Assembly: GCA_020465985.1 (NCBI GenBank)
Contig: JAANYP010004704.1
Coordinates: 1 to 64,000, forward strand
Length of the DNA: 64,000 bases
Direction: 5' to 3'
Source: Centrapalus pauciflorus
Taxonomy: Eukaryota; Streptophyta; Magnoliopsida; Asterales; Asteraceae
Shown here: one piece after another, positions 42,205 to 54,474 of the stretch
Layout of the letters: every line of letters starts with the position of its first letter
How positions within the stretch are numbered: the stretch's first letter is position 1
The notes under the pieces: model-generated
What the model saw: only the letters and a program-made list of their open reading frames with translations
Told to the model about the DNA's origin: nothing
The model's database searches: none
Position numbers and translations under genes: made by a program

Positions 42205-43723
42205 GCTTTTATTTGTACAGGGCAACCACAGGTCACCACATAAAACAAGATGGCTTTTGGACAGTGGATGCTCTAGGCACATGACAGGCAATTCTGAGTG
42301 CTTGTCAAATTTCAAAGGCTTTGAAGGAGGGTTTGTTGCATTTGGAGGAAACTCCAAAGGAGGTAAGGTTACAGGTAAAGGTACTGTTAATGCAGGAAAC
42401 ATGATTTTTAATGATGTTTTGTATGTTGAACAACTTAAGTATAACTTATTGAGTGTGTCTCAAATCTGTGACAAACAAAATATTGTTTTATTTACAGATT
42501 CTGAGTGCATTGTCCTTTCAAAAGATTTTACAATTCCTGAAAATCTTGTTTTACTAAGAACACCAAGAAAGGATAATGTATACTGTTTGGACACAGAACT
42601 TTTATCCAAATCAAGTACTTTAAGCTGGTTGATATCCAAAGCATCATCCAATGAGTCTGCTCTTTGGCACAGAAGGATGTGTCACATGAACTTCAAATCC
42701 ATGAATGTTATAGTCAAAAAGAACTTGGTAAGAGGCTTACCACAAAAGGAGTTCATATGTGATGATCATTGTGTAGCATGTCTTAAAGGCAAGCAACACA
42801 AAACTTCTCATAAGGCCAAAGAAGTAAATTCAATCTCATCTGCTCTTCATCTGATTCATACGGATCTATTTGGTCCAACATCTGTTTTGAGTTTGAATAA
42901 AAGGGCTTACTGTTTAGTCATTGTTGATGATTTCACCAGATTTACTTGGGTTTACTTTCTAAGGTCTAAAGATGAAAGTGCTGAGCTGGTTAAGTCATTT
43001 ATTCTTAGAATAGAAAACCAATCCAACTCAAAAGTTAAGGTGATAAGATCAGACAATGGAACTGAGTTTAAAAACCATATCCTAAACAGTTTTTGTGAGT
43101 CCAAAGGTATTGCTAGGCAATATAGTGCACCAAGAACACCACAGCAAAATGGTGTAGCTGAAAGAAAGAACAGAACATTAATTGAGGCTGCTAGGATCAT
43201 GCTAGCTGATTCAAAACTGCCAATGACCTTCTGGGCAGAAGCAGTCAATACAGGTTGTTATGTTCTAAATAGGGTTCAGGTTGTTCAATCACAAGGGAAA
43301 ACTCCATATGAGTTATTCCATAATAGACTACCCTTAATAGCCTTTTTCAAATCTTTTGGCTGTCCATGTACCATTCTTCACATTAAGACTCACTTAGGGA
43401 AGTTTGAAAGTAAGGCTGAAGAAGGTTTCTTTGTAGGATACTCAAATCAAAGCAAAGCCTATAGAGTATATAACAGTGTGTCTAAAACCATTGAAGAAAG
43501 TGCCAATGTTGAATTTAATGAAAATACTGCAAATGTCAAAGGCACTGGTCCTGATTGGTTGTTTGATTTAGATTCACTAACAAATTCTCTGAGCTTTGTT
43601 GAGTATACTGCAGAATCTGATGAAAACAGGATTGAAGCTGTCAACGCAAATTCTCATGCTGGTAGCACAAATGATCAAGCTGTTGGCCCAAAGTTTCAAA
43701 CTGCTGCAGATTCAAATAATTGA
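42143..43723 (+). pseudogene. Cop-D2 protease and integrase
   Basis: An uninterrupted 526-codon segment. Protease has L-L-D-S-G-C-S-R-H-M-T-G with DSG at 42260-42268. Integrase has the zinc domain (H-R-R-M-C-H-M, C-V-A-C-L-K-G-K) and the full catalytic triad context: H-T-D-L-F-G, S-D-N-G-T-E-F and Q-N-G-V-A-E-R-K-N. The conserved F-G-C-P block and G-Y-S-N-Q-S-K-A-Y-R follow. It ends at TGA 43721-43723, where Cop-D1 has Trp. The first 36 codons overlap gag in another frame and may not be translated. Confidence 0.9.
42195..42220 (+). promoter_or_regulatory. TACTAAC branch-point and 3' splice-site-like signal before protease
   Basis: TACTAAC (42195-42201) is followed by a T-rich stretch and AG at 42219-42220. 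The gag stop codon overlaps the branch-point word. Cop-D1 keeps TACTAAC (23802-23808), but its AG has become GG. Confidence 0.5.
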
Positions 43724-45646
43724 GATGAGTATACAGTTATACCACTTTTGTCTTGTGACCCTCCAGGGGTTCTGAATGCTCAACATGATTCAAATCCAGA
43801 CAATGAAGTGCAGATCCCAAGTCTTGAGAGAACAGCTCCAACACAAAGGGAAACAGTCCCAGACTCAAGCCAAGCTGTTCCAGAAGCTGAACCATCAACT
43901 GGTCCTGATGGAGATGATACAGATCTTGGATCCTCTTTCCAGACAGATAGAGAGCCTACACTTAGGGTTCATAGGTATCATCCTCTAAATCAAATAATGG
44001 GTGATCCACGTACACCTGTGCAAACAAGGACAATGGTTCACAAGGAGACTGCTGCTGCTGAACCAACAGTTCCTGAATTTAGTCTAGCTGCATTTGAACA
44101 TGCCTGTTTCATGTCACAGCTAGAACCTAAAAAGGCATCAGAAGCTTTGAAAGATTCATCTTGGATTGAGGCAATGCAGGAAGAGCTTCTACAATTCAAG
44201 ATTCAGAATGTATGGACACTTGTTGATCTTCCTAAAGGAAAGAGAGCCATTGGTACAAGATGGGTGTTCAGAAACTAGAATGATGAGAGAGGGATAGTCA
44301 TCAAGAACAAAGCAAGACTAGTAGCACAAGGGTACACTCAAGAGGAAGGAATAGACTATGATGATGTCTTTGCTCCAGTGGCAAGAATTGAAGCCATTAG
44401 ACTGTTCCTAGCTTATGCAAGCTTCAAAGGGTTCAAAGAGTGTCAAATGGATGTGAAGTCTACTTTTCTGTATGGCACAATTGAAGAAGAGGTTTATGTG
44501 TGTCAACCTCCTGGATTTGAGGACTACAAGTATCCAAACAGAGTCTACAAACTAGACAAGGCCCTCTATGGACTCCACCAAGCCCCTAGAGCATGGTATG
44601 ACACTTTGTCATCATACCTTCTACAGAATGGATTCAAGAGATGTACTCTGGACAAAACATTATTCACAAAGTCCATCAAATCTGAGATTCTGCTTGTACA
44701 GATATACGTTGATGATATTATCTTTGGGTCAACCAATGACAGCCAATGCAAAGAGTTTGAGGCTTTGATGCACAAAAAGTTTCAAATGAGTTCAATGGGA
44801 GAACTCGCCTTCTTTCTAGGATTGCAGGTCAAGCAGAAGCCCACAGGACTTTTCATAAGTCAATCAAAGTATGTTAAAGACATTCTGGAAAAGTTTGGGT
44901 ACAAAGATACCAAAGTTGCAAGTACTCCAATGGATCCTCACAAGCAGCTTCATACATACAAAGATGGAATAGATGTGGACATTCATCTATACAGATCCCT
45001 TATAGGATCTCTTATGTATCTAACATCTTCTAGACCTGATATTATGTTTGCTGTTTGTGTTTGTGCCAGGTTTCAATGTTCTCCAAAGGACTCCCATCTG
45101 GTTGCTGTTAAGATAATCTTTAGATATCTCAAAGGCCAACCACATTTGGGCCTCGGGTATCCTAAAGACTCTCCTCTTGACTTAACAGCCTATTCTGACA
45201 GTGATTATGGAGGATGCAACATTGACAGAAAATCCACAACTGGTGGATGTCAATATTTGGGAGCAAGATTGGTCTATTGGCAGTGTAAAAAGCAAATAAC
45301 TGTCTCCACTTCATCTACTGAAGCAGAATATGTAGCAGCTGCAAGTTGTTGCTCCCAAGTGATGTGAATTCAAAATCAACTGAGAGACTATGGTATGAAT
45401 TTCCTATCCACTCCCATTTATATTGACAACTCAAGTGCAATTAGCATTGTACAAAATCCGGTGAAATTTCTCAAAACCAAGCATATAGACATTAGATTTC
45501 ATTTTATAAGGGACTGAAATGAGAAGAAATTAATCCAAGTTACCAAAATTCATACTGATGATCAGTTAGCTGATCTATTTACAAAACCATTTGATGTAGG
45601 AAAATTCACCTTCCTAGTATCAAATATTGGCATGGTTAATATGGAT
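43724..45646 (+). pseudogene. Cop-D2 reverse transcriptase and RNase H
   Basis: It continues in the same frame as integrase. TAG at 44276-44278 (Lys in Cop-D1) lies early in RT. The RT active site Y-V-D-D is at 44705-44716. RNase H shows S-D-Y-G-G-C, S-T-E-A-E-Y-V-A-A and C-C-S-Q-V. TGA at 45365-45367 replaces Trp, and TGA at 45515-45517 replaces Cys. The normal stop after N-M-D is lost (GATTAC for GATTAA) and the frame runs to TGA near 45700. Apart from these stops the domains are complete. Confidence 0.9.
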
Positions 45647-46000
45647 TACTTTGTTTTTCTTTACTTTCTCTTATTCCATGAAAATTATACATATGCTTGA
45701 CTAAGGGGGAGTCACTGTTTCACTAGCAGTTGGTTAATTTTCAACTAACAGCTTGAGTATTTTCTCAAGCTGCTAGTTCATTTTCTCGGACTGTTAGTTG
45801 TTTCACTTGATCTGTCAAAGGGTGCATGGTAATCTGGTAATTTTCATAAATGTGTGAGCGTTTAGATATTTTCAAAACCTTTAAAGGTTCCAGTTTCGTT
45901 CTATTGTAACTACCAGTTGCAAAATATCTTCCACAACCCTTCTTCGATTCTCTGAGCAATTCCCACGCACATCACTGAAACCCTAATTCATCGATAATCA
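45647..46000 (+). other. Cop-D2 spacer between pol and the envelope-like gene
   Basis: It has a PPT-like AAGGGGGAG at 45703-45711, family CAAGCTG/AACTAACAGC words and the hairpin TTGTAACT/AGTTGCAA near 45904-45922, which keeps pairing through a G-T wobble. Confidence 0.8.
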
Positions 46001-48561
46001 ATGGAGTTTGTCAAAGAACACAACTTCCTACCCTACTCTCTCAAACACGATGATCTTGAACCATTCCATGACATGATGGACTTCCTTTGAAGTTCCCATA
46101 TCCATCATGCCCTAAATATCAATCCCACCATCTACATCTCTCATATTGAACAGTTCTGGAAACATGACTCCCTCAAAACCGTTAATGGAGTCACATCTTT
46201 GACGTCCAAAATTGATGGCAACACTGTTTCTATCACTGAGGAGATCATACGCCAACACTTGCATCTTCAAGATGCCTCAGGTATAACAGACCTATCCCTT
46301 ACTGCCTTACATAATGGTCTTCATGCTATTGGATATAGGGGACCTACTGAATCTTATACTTTCTCTAAATCAAATTTTTCCCCTAAATGGAAGTATCTTG
46401 TACATATTATTCAGCAATGTATAAGCCCAAATAGAACTGGTTGGTCAGAATTTTCATCAAATATAGCCACTGCCTTAGTGTGTTTATCAACGGGCCAACA
46501 GTTCAATTTTTCTAATATGATTTTTCAGGGAATGCTAAGGTATCATGCCCTAAAACATGGGAAATTTTTGATGTATCCTAGATTTTTGGCTGAAATTATT
46601 GCAAGAACTTGCAGTAATTTCAATGTACATAAAAGGATTCATGTTTCCCATCGGCACTCTTTACCTTGAATAAAACGGCTTCTCAAAACTAGTGCCAATG
46701 TTTTGTCTGTTGATGTCTCATTGCCTTCTGCAATGTTGGGCATCATTCCAAGAAACAGAGGAGAGGGTCCTGAGCAGGCTCAGCCTAACATTACTGCTTC
46801 ACCCCCAGGACCCAAACCACTCCTCATGATACTCAAATGCCTTCTGTTCCTATTGTTAAGCCCACATCCCCACTCATATTATACAAAAGAAAAAGATGTT
46901 CAGGAGCTCCTTCCTCCTCAACCCTCTTACAAGAGCCAAATAACCCTGTGCAGGAGGACACTTCTACACAGAATATCTAAAGGGCACCCATTAAGGACAC
47001 TCCCAACCTCAATCTGGAGGTGGACATCTCAACAGAGATTGTCCATATGGGTTCTGTGGCTGACACTACTGTTGCATCTGCACAAGAGGCACAGGACAGG
47101 GTCAACATCAATAAGACCACACCCATGGCAACATAAGGTGTGCAAGCACCATCTGGAAGTCCCCAGTACCAAGAACAGAGGGGCCCAGAGGTTTCTACTT
47201 TTGGTATTCCTGCCAGTGATAGATCACAAGCACCACATTCGTTTGCTGATCTTGAGGCTAGTCTGCAACTTATGCTATTGACGGATCCTCTGCTGCAACC
47301 TGTTGTAGCAATATTGGAATACTATCAGTCCATTATTGCTGCACAGGGGGCACAAATCATTGCACTCAGACAGACAGAAGCTGCTCAAAACCAAAGAATG
47401 GATTATCTCCATAAAGGGTTCACCCTCTGTGGAAATAAGATCATTAAATTAGAGCAACTGATTCGAACCCAATTGGCAAAGGTTGTAGGTCCTCCTGACC
47501 AAACCAATGCTTCCAAAATGGGGGAGAATCCGGTAATCCCTCCATCAGTCCAAGCAGCTCCTACTCCAACAGTCCAATATTCTAGGCTAGCAGTCCCAAC
47601 AGCTGCTCAAGCTGTTAGCCTAGAAACTCAAGCTGCACCTACAAGAACTACAGGAGTTGTTATTAGAGAAGGAATTGAGGCTCCCATCAGTACAATTCAA
47701 GGTACATCTTCTGCAACCAAGGATAAGGGCAAAGGTATTCTCATTGAGTCTCCAAAGCACAAATTTTCTTTTAGAGAAGCCCAGATTGCCTATGATGCTC
47801 AAATTGCCAGAAAGATAGCAGAAGAACAAGATCAGGCTTTAGACCAGCAAACCCAGGTCCCAATGCAAGATGATGAAACCTTAGGTGATTACCTAAGAGG
47901 GTTTGTGGTAAAGCAAAATGAAAGGAAGAGGAAAATGCCAACAGGGCATTCAAAGGCTGAGCATAGAAGGTTCTTAATCAATTTTGCCTTTTCAGCTGGT
48001 ATTCCAAAGAAGATGGCACAGTCCATGAGTACAGAAAGGCTGCAAGACATCCATGACAAAGAGATGGAAAAACGTAAGGTAGCCAAAGTCTCCCAAGAAG
48101 TCCAAAGTCAACAAAAATCAAGTCAAGCTGGTGCAAGTAAGTCAGAACCTCCTGTTCAAGCTGCTGCTTCAAATCCTCAATCAGAAGAAATCACTCAAGC
48201 AAAGCTTGATCAAGTAAAGAGGGTGCTGTTTGAGCATCAGCTTCAGAAAGTGATGGATATTGAGAAGTCCTTAGACCAGCATGACTTCAAAAAACCTCTT
48301 ATTAATTACTGGTATGCTAAGCCAATGGACAACATTGACTTAAGATATCAATTTGTAGTAAGAAGGGAATCTGGTCCTGAGGAAGAGTATAAGAGCTTAA
48401 TGCATACAGTCCAAGGGATGACAAGAGATGAGCTCACAAGAATGCATCATGTTGGGTCTGTAACCCAAGTTAGATCCTCTCTTCCACAAGTAAAGCAAGC
48501 TATCAAAGATCTGAAGAAAGAATGTTTGAAGGCAGTCAATCAGAAACTTGCACAGTTGTAA
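46001..48561 (+). pseudogene. Cop-D2 envelope-like gene
   Basis: ATG 46001 opens M-E-F-V-K-E-H-N-F-L-P-Y-S. TGA near 46088 (Arg in Cop-D1), TGA at 46667-46669 and a frame change after 46700 break the N-terminal domain. The last 473 codons (47140-48561) are open. They hold a Pro/Thr/Ala/Gln-rich region, a Lys-rich stretch (A-T-K-D-K-G-K-G-I) and the C-terminal domain W-Y-A-K-P-M-D-N-I-D-L-R-Y-Q-F. About 70 codons present in Cop-D1 are missing near 48514, deleting most of the C-terminal fold. Function is unknown. Confidence 0.82.
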
Positions 48562-48674
48562 GTTTTTTTTTTTTTTTTAAAGCCTTGGTTTGTAGATAAC
48601 AGTTTACTTGGTTTTATTTCCTTATTTGTATAGAATTTAAAGTCTTATGTAAAGAATTTAAGTTAGATGGAGAT

Positions 48675-49313
48675 TGTTGGGAAATATTCTAAGTAGTTCA
48701 AGCTGTTAGTTAGATTTCTCAGACTGTTAGTAGATTTTCTGTGTAAGTACAAAGTTCATGCTGTTAGTTGAAGAAGTTCGAGCTGCCAGAGTAAATTCAT
48801 TCAAGCTGCTATGTTCAAGCTGCTTAGTGATTCAAGCTGCTTAACAGTTTCATAAACAGAAAGTGCTGATATTTCGGAAGAGATATTTACACGAAGATTC
48901 CAGCATATCTACTATCAGAGAAGTCAGAGTCCTTCAAGGAAACAAATCAGAAAGCATTATAAATACATAGAATAGGTTTTTCTATTGTATCAAGTTTCTG
49001 CACGTTCAAGTTTGTAGTTGCTTTTTGTTTAAGTTTTCATAAGCCTCTAAGGTTGTAAAACCCTAAGAACAATTTGTGTTCTTCGTCTAATCAAACAGAT
49101 TAGAGGTGATTGTAATCATTAAGTTCAGCAATACAAGCAATTTTGTTTATTCAATTATATTTATTTGTTATTGATTCTGAAACTTTTCTTAAAACAACTA
49201 AGTGTTATTCCGCAAACTTCTTAATTGGACTTTGATTCAGTACAAGATTATTGGTTTATACTCTGATCAATTCAAATCAGTTAATCTTAGGTAGTAACAT
49301 TCGTATCCTGACA
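48675..49313 (+). repeat. 3' LTR of Cop-D2 (639 bp)
   Basis: It runs from TGTTGGGAAATATTC to GTATCCTGACA. The PPT before it, 48665-48673, reads AGATGGAGA instead of AGGGGGAGA. Confidence 0.95.
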
Positions 49314-49318
49314 CAAAT

Positions 49319-50239
49319 CCACCAGAAGGTCGGTGAAATCTTTGCAAGAATTAAGTAGGAGACAATACAAACCACCAATATACCTTGGGCCAACTAGAAT
49401 ACCCAGACGATTCAACAAGACGGAATCGACGAATTGTGACAACGCCTAGCAGAGCGCGAAGCCCGCAATCCAAAACTAACCCAACGACTTAACGCTTTGG
49501 AGTACGAGGAAACCCCGGAGGCATATCATACTTAGTGCCCCTCTACCATCTTATTGTATTTCCCTAGGACTTACTATCTGATGTGTCTTTAGGTATGTTA
49601 GGCTTGAAGAATTTTTTGGAAAATTCCCAACCATATCATATATAAAGATTAGGTATCAAGCACTTTTCATGGAAAATTAAGTTTTAACTATAACTCTGTG
49701 CATGAGGATATGTAGTACGACAATCTGCCTAAAAAATTATAAACTCATTCTCTTACCCCATTAGATACCACTTATGCATTTATACTATTTGATACTGGTG
49801 CTGATAGGAGCTTTATATCCACTAAGTTCAGTAAGCAGATAAATTCCATTCTTACACCATTAAGTGCCACTTATGCTATTGAGGTTGATGACAGTAAGAC
49901 GCTTAAAAACAAATAATATAATATGAGGATGCTCATTAGAAGTAGTAGGTCGACTCTTTGAAATAGACATGGTGCCCGTCAAACTGGAGAGTTTTGACGT
50001 GGTCATAGGCATGAATTGATTATCGAAAAACCATGCGGAAATAGTGTGCAACAAGAAGACGGTTCACATACCCTTAGCCAACAAGAAGGTCCTTACTGTC
50101 CAAGGCAAATCAAGAAATACCAAAGTAAGCATCATCTCCAACATTAGGACCCTGAAGAGTTGAGCCAAAGGAGAAGCGGCTCGAAGATATTCCTATTATT
50201 TGTGATTACCCCAAGGTTTTTCTAGAACACATACCTGGA
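49319..50239 (+). pseudogene. Gyp-2 gag tail and protease remnant
   Basis: After Cop-D2 the chromovirus resumes with a short Gag remnant. The gypsy protease motif D-T-G-A is legible at 49791-49802 (F-D-T-G-A-D-R-S-F). Stops and frame changes are frequent. Confidence 0.7.
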
Positions 50240-51176
50240 CTCCCACCATCGAGGCAACTCGAATTCCAAATTGACCTGGTGTCAGGTGCTGCACCACTGG
50301 CTCGAGCACCATACCGATTAGCCCCATCAGTATTGTAAAAGTTGTCCAAGCAGCTGCAGGAGCTCTTAGATAAAAGGTTTATCAAACCGAGTTCCTCACT
50401 TTGGGGAGCTCCAGTTTTGTTCGTAAAGAAGATGGATGGAACCTTCAGAATGTGCATCGATTACCGAGAGCTAAATAAGCGAAAAGAAGCGATACCCACT
50501 CCCAAGGATTGATGACTTGTTTATCCAACTCCGAGGATCTAGCTTCTTTTCGAAGATCGACCTGAGGTCTGGTTATCATCAAATTAGAGTCCGCAAGGAA
50601 GATATTCCGAAAACAGCCTTCAGATCCCGTTACGGTCATCATAAATTCCTAGTAATTCCATTTGGATTAACCAATCCCCCAACAGTGTTCATGGATCTCA
50701 TGAATCGGGTGTGCAAGCCTTATTTAGACAAATTCGTAATTTTCTTCATGAATGACATCTTAATCTACTCACGAAACAAGGAGGAGCACGAGCAACATTT
50801 AAGACTGATTCTGGAGTTGTTGGAGAAAGAACAACTATATGCCAAACTTTCTAAGTTTGACTTTTGACTAAGAGAGGTGAAATCCCTCGGTCACGTGATC
50901 AATAGTAAAGGAATCCAAGTCGACCCCGCAAAGATCGAGACTATCAGGATTTGGTCAACTCCTAGAACCTCCATAGAGATACGTCATTCCTTAAGACTTG
51001 CCGCTTATTATAGGCAATGATCAAATATTTCTCAAAGATCACCGGATCTCTAACAAAACTGACCCAAAAGACATTAAGTATGATTGGGGCGAGGATCAGG
51101 AGACATCATTTCAGTTATTAAAACACAAACCGTGCGGCGTGTCTATTTTGTCCTTAACTGAGAGAAGCGAGAAATT
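50240..51176 (+). pseudogene. Gyp-2 reverse transcriptase
   Basis: The text R-Q-L-E-F-Q-I-D-L-V near 50250, F-V-K-K-M-D-G-T-F-R-M-C-I-D-Y near 50418 and the open segment 50517-50867 (F-F-S-K-I-D-L-R-S-G-Y-H-Q-I-R) are gypsy RT. The active-site box reads F-M-N-D-I-L-I-Y-S (near 50745) where chromoviruses have [YF]-[IVM]-D-D, so a catalytic Asp is Asn. TGA follows at 50865-50867. Confidence 0.85.
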
Positions 51177-52660
51177 ATAGATTACTGTGATGCTTCACAC
51201 AATGGGTTGATGTAGAAAGATAAGGTAATAGCTTATGCTTCATGAAAACTTAAGGTTCACAAGGTGAATTACACAACGCATGATTTAGATCTGGGAGCAG
51301 TAGTCTTTATCCTTAAGACTTGGAGACATTAGTTGTACGGTACAAAGTGTACTATATTCACGGACCATAAGAGCCTTCAACACATCTTGAACTAGAAAGT
51401 GTTGAATATGAGGTAGAGTCGTTGGATAGAGCTATTAAGTGATTACAACTGTGACATTCGTTATCACCCGGGGAAAGCTAATGTGGTTGCAGACGCTTAG
51501 AGCCGAAGAGAACGAGCTAAGCCGTTAAGAGTACGAGCCCTAGTTATGACCATTCAACCAAACCTTCCTTCCTTAGTTCATAATGCACAAGTAGAAGCTG
51601 TTAAGGAGGAAAATATGAAAAATGAAGCCCTGCACGGAATGGTTAAATAGTTTGGGATAAGGACTAATGGAAATCGACACTTCATGAATAGAGTCTGGTT
51701 ACCCTGTTTTGGTGGAGTAAAAAAGCTGGTCATGGATGAATGACACAAATCAAGATATGTAATTCACCCCGGATCTGATAAAATGCATCATGACCTCAAG
51801 GAGCTATACTGGTGGCCTAACATGAAGGCTGACATTACCAAATATGCCAACAAATTCCTAACATACTCCAAAGTTAAGACAAAACATCCGAAACCACTAA
51901 GGTAATAGTCGACCGCCTAACAAAATCCGCGTTTTCCTACCAATCAAGGAGAACAACAGGATGAATAAGCTAGTCCAAACGTACCTCAACGAAGTCGTCT
52001 CTGGACACGGAGTGCCTATTTCAATCATTTAGGATACGGATAGTGGATTTACATCTACATTTTTGGCAATCGATTACAGCAAGCTTCGGGTACAAACTTG
52101 GACATGAGTACCACATATCACCCTCAGATTGATGGTGAGAATGAAAGAACGATTCAAACCATAGAACGTATGTTAAGAGCCTGTGTAATGGATTTTGGGA
52201 AGTGTTAGGATACTCAATTTCCTTAGTGGAATTATCGTACAACAATAGCTATCATTTGAGCATTAAAGTTGCTCCGTTTGAGGCACTGTATGAACAAAAG
52301 TGTTGATCACCCCTTTGCTGGGCCAAAGTCAGGGATAGTCAAGTCATTGACCCAGAAATCATACTTGAGACCACCAAAAAGATAGTACAGATACGGAACC
52401 GACTAAAGTTGCCCACGATCGTCAGAAAAGCTATGCAGACGAAAGGGGAAAATCCCTTGAGTTCCAATTAGGAGAAAGGGTACTGATGAAAGTCTCGCCA
52501 TGGAAGGGCGTGGTACGATTTGGGAAATAATGGAAACTGAACCCTCGTTACATTGGACAATTCAAAGTCTTAAAGAGAATTGGACTAGTAGCTTATCGTT
52601 TAGAGCTACCACCAGAGCTTAGCAGCATGCACAATACCTTCCACGTATCAATCTTAAGAC
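51177..52660 (+). pseudogene. Gyp-2 RNase H and integrase
   Basis: RNase H is recognised by D-Y-C-D-A-S near 51181 and T-D-H-K-S-L-Q-H-I near 51360, ending at A-N-V-V-A-D-A near 51480. Integrase follows with the zinc-finger text L-Y-W-W-P-N-M-K near 51806 and N-E-R-T-I-Q-T-I-E-R-M-L-R-A-C near 52140. Stops and frameshifts run throughout. Confidence 0.8.
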
Positions 52661-52937
52661 GTGTTTGTTAGATGAAACACTTGTTGCTCCCTTTGAAGAG
52701 ATTCAGCTAATTGATAAACTTTGCTTCATCAAAGAGCCGGTAGAAATCATGGACCGTAAGGTCAAAGGATTGAAGCACAGTTGTATACCCATCGTTAAGG
52801 TCAGATGGAATTCTAGACATGGACCTGAATTCACTTAGGCATGCAAAGGCCAGTTTAACCTAAGATACCCTCACCTAATCTTAAGTAACAAGACCCCCTG
52901 AGGAAACAAGATAAAATTTCGAGACGAAATTCCCTTA
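52661..52937 (+). pseudogene. Gyp-2 chromodomain-like C-terminus
   Basis: V-E-I-M-D-R-K-V-K at 52740 and I-P-I-V-K-V-R-W-N-S-R-H-G-P-E-F-T to about 52840 form the chromodomain-like end typical of Tekay elements. In living elements it tethers integration to chromatin. TAG replaces the following Trp. Confidence 0.75.
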
Positions 52938-52949
52938 ACAGGGGGAGAT
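52938..52949 (+). promoter_or_regulatory. Polypurine tract of Gyp-2
   Basis: ACAGGGGGAGAT ends directly before the 3' LTR start TGTAACATC. Confidence 0.88.
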
Positions 52950-54384
52950 TGTAACATCAGGCACAAGACCAGGTTAGCAACTTTGACCTAACCAGTATTC
53001 ATTAGAAAATTATAACATAATTAGTGATCATTAACAATTAACCAAGTTGATTAACAAAGTTCATAAGGAAATTCAAGTCAATTAGAAATAATTTCATCGG
53101 TGCGATGAATCGGTAAATTAATTAATCCGATCGATTTGCGATATGATGGATTAATTCAACTAAGTACATAATTAAATTAAGATTAGTAACACTAATCATA
53201 CATTAACAAAGTTACTTAACATTAATTATGCAAGACTAAATCAATTCATTAAACAAATGCATTCAAAGGTATTTGTGAATTTACATAAAAGGAAAATACA
53301 AGAATACATTCTAAATACTTTTATACAAGAAATAAAAACCAAAATACATCATTTTTATACCATAAAAACCAAGCAACACAAAAGGGGAACACACTTTTGT
53401 GTCTCCTTTGACTTTCATTATAAATATTAAAAAAAAATTCAACATTTTTTCTACTTTTCCAACATGTTGGTAAAATATTAAACATCACTTTTTTCTTTCA
53501 TCATTTGCAAGACTCAAACTCCTCTATAAATAGAGAACTCTTTCCCTTAATTTTGACACAATTTCAAGAGCAAAATCCTTCTCCTTTCTCTCTTCCAAAA
53601 ATCGGCCAAGTCCTCCCAAGAACACCAAAGTTCTTTCATTTTGATTCTTCAAGTTTTTCCAAGGAAGTTTTGGTGCATCTATTTCAAGAACAATTCTTCT
53701 TCTCATTTGCATACTTCTAATACCCCAAAGTAAGTAAATACTAACTTATAACCTCTTATATTTATGTTTATATAAGTCTTGCATAACATATATAATCACC
53801 AACAATAACAAGTTTCATAAAAACTCAAGTTTATAAATCACTAGTTTTGTTTTAAGTTTGTTTTCTTCAAATGTGTTTATAAATATATAAAAACATAATG
53901 TAAGAATAAATAATATGAAAACAAGTTATATAAATTTGTTTTATAGCCTTTTATACATGTGGTTTTTGAATAAACAACAAAGATCACAAGTTGTTTCAAG
54001 GTTGTGAAATCCGGATTTTCGGCTCAAATATTACGTCGACTTTGAAAAATCATAACTAATTCATAACTTAACGAAATGAGTTGATTCTTATTTTAAATGT
54101 TAGATCTATGTCTTAACTAAAAATATGGAGGTTTTCATAATTTAATATGGAGTTTTGGACCCTCAAATATTATTTGGGAACCCGAAAGTTTGACAGCTCA
54201 AAAATGGCCATCATAGGGTTTAACGAGCTTTTTTCCCAACCTAAACACCTCAAAAAATGACCGTTCTTAACTTTAAAAGTTATTTGTATATAGTAGTTTT
54301 ATGTCTATGAAAACCAAAGCTCAAATCGTTTGGAGCTTGGTCGAAAACAGCCTCAAAGTAGGCCGAAAAACCTTTAAAAAGCAA

Positions 54385-54474
<90 letters not shown>

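Larger units (their letters stand above)
38816..49313 (+). mobile_element. Cop-D2, full-length copia (Sirevirus-like) element, 10.5 kb
   Basis: It belongs to the same family as Cop-D1, with the same gene order, LTR type and spacer elements. LTRs are 663 and 639 bp with a 20-odd-base internal deletion in the 3' copy and further small differences. The CAAAT duplication is perfect. Pol is one continuous frame with four nonsense codons and no frameshift, so it is the better-preserved member. The final PPT is altered (AGATGGAGA). Confidence 0.95.
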
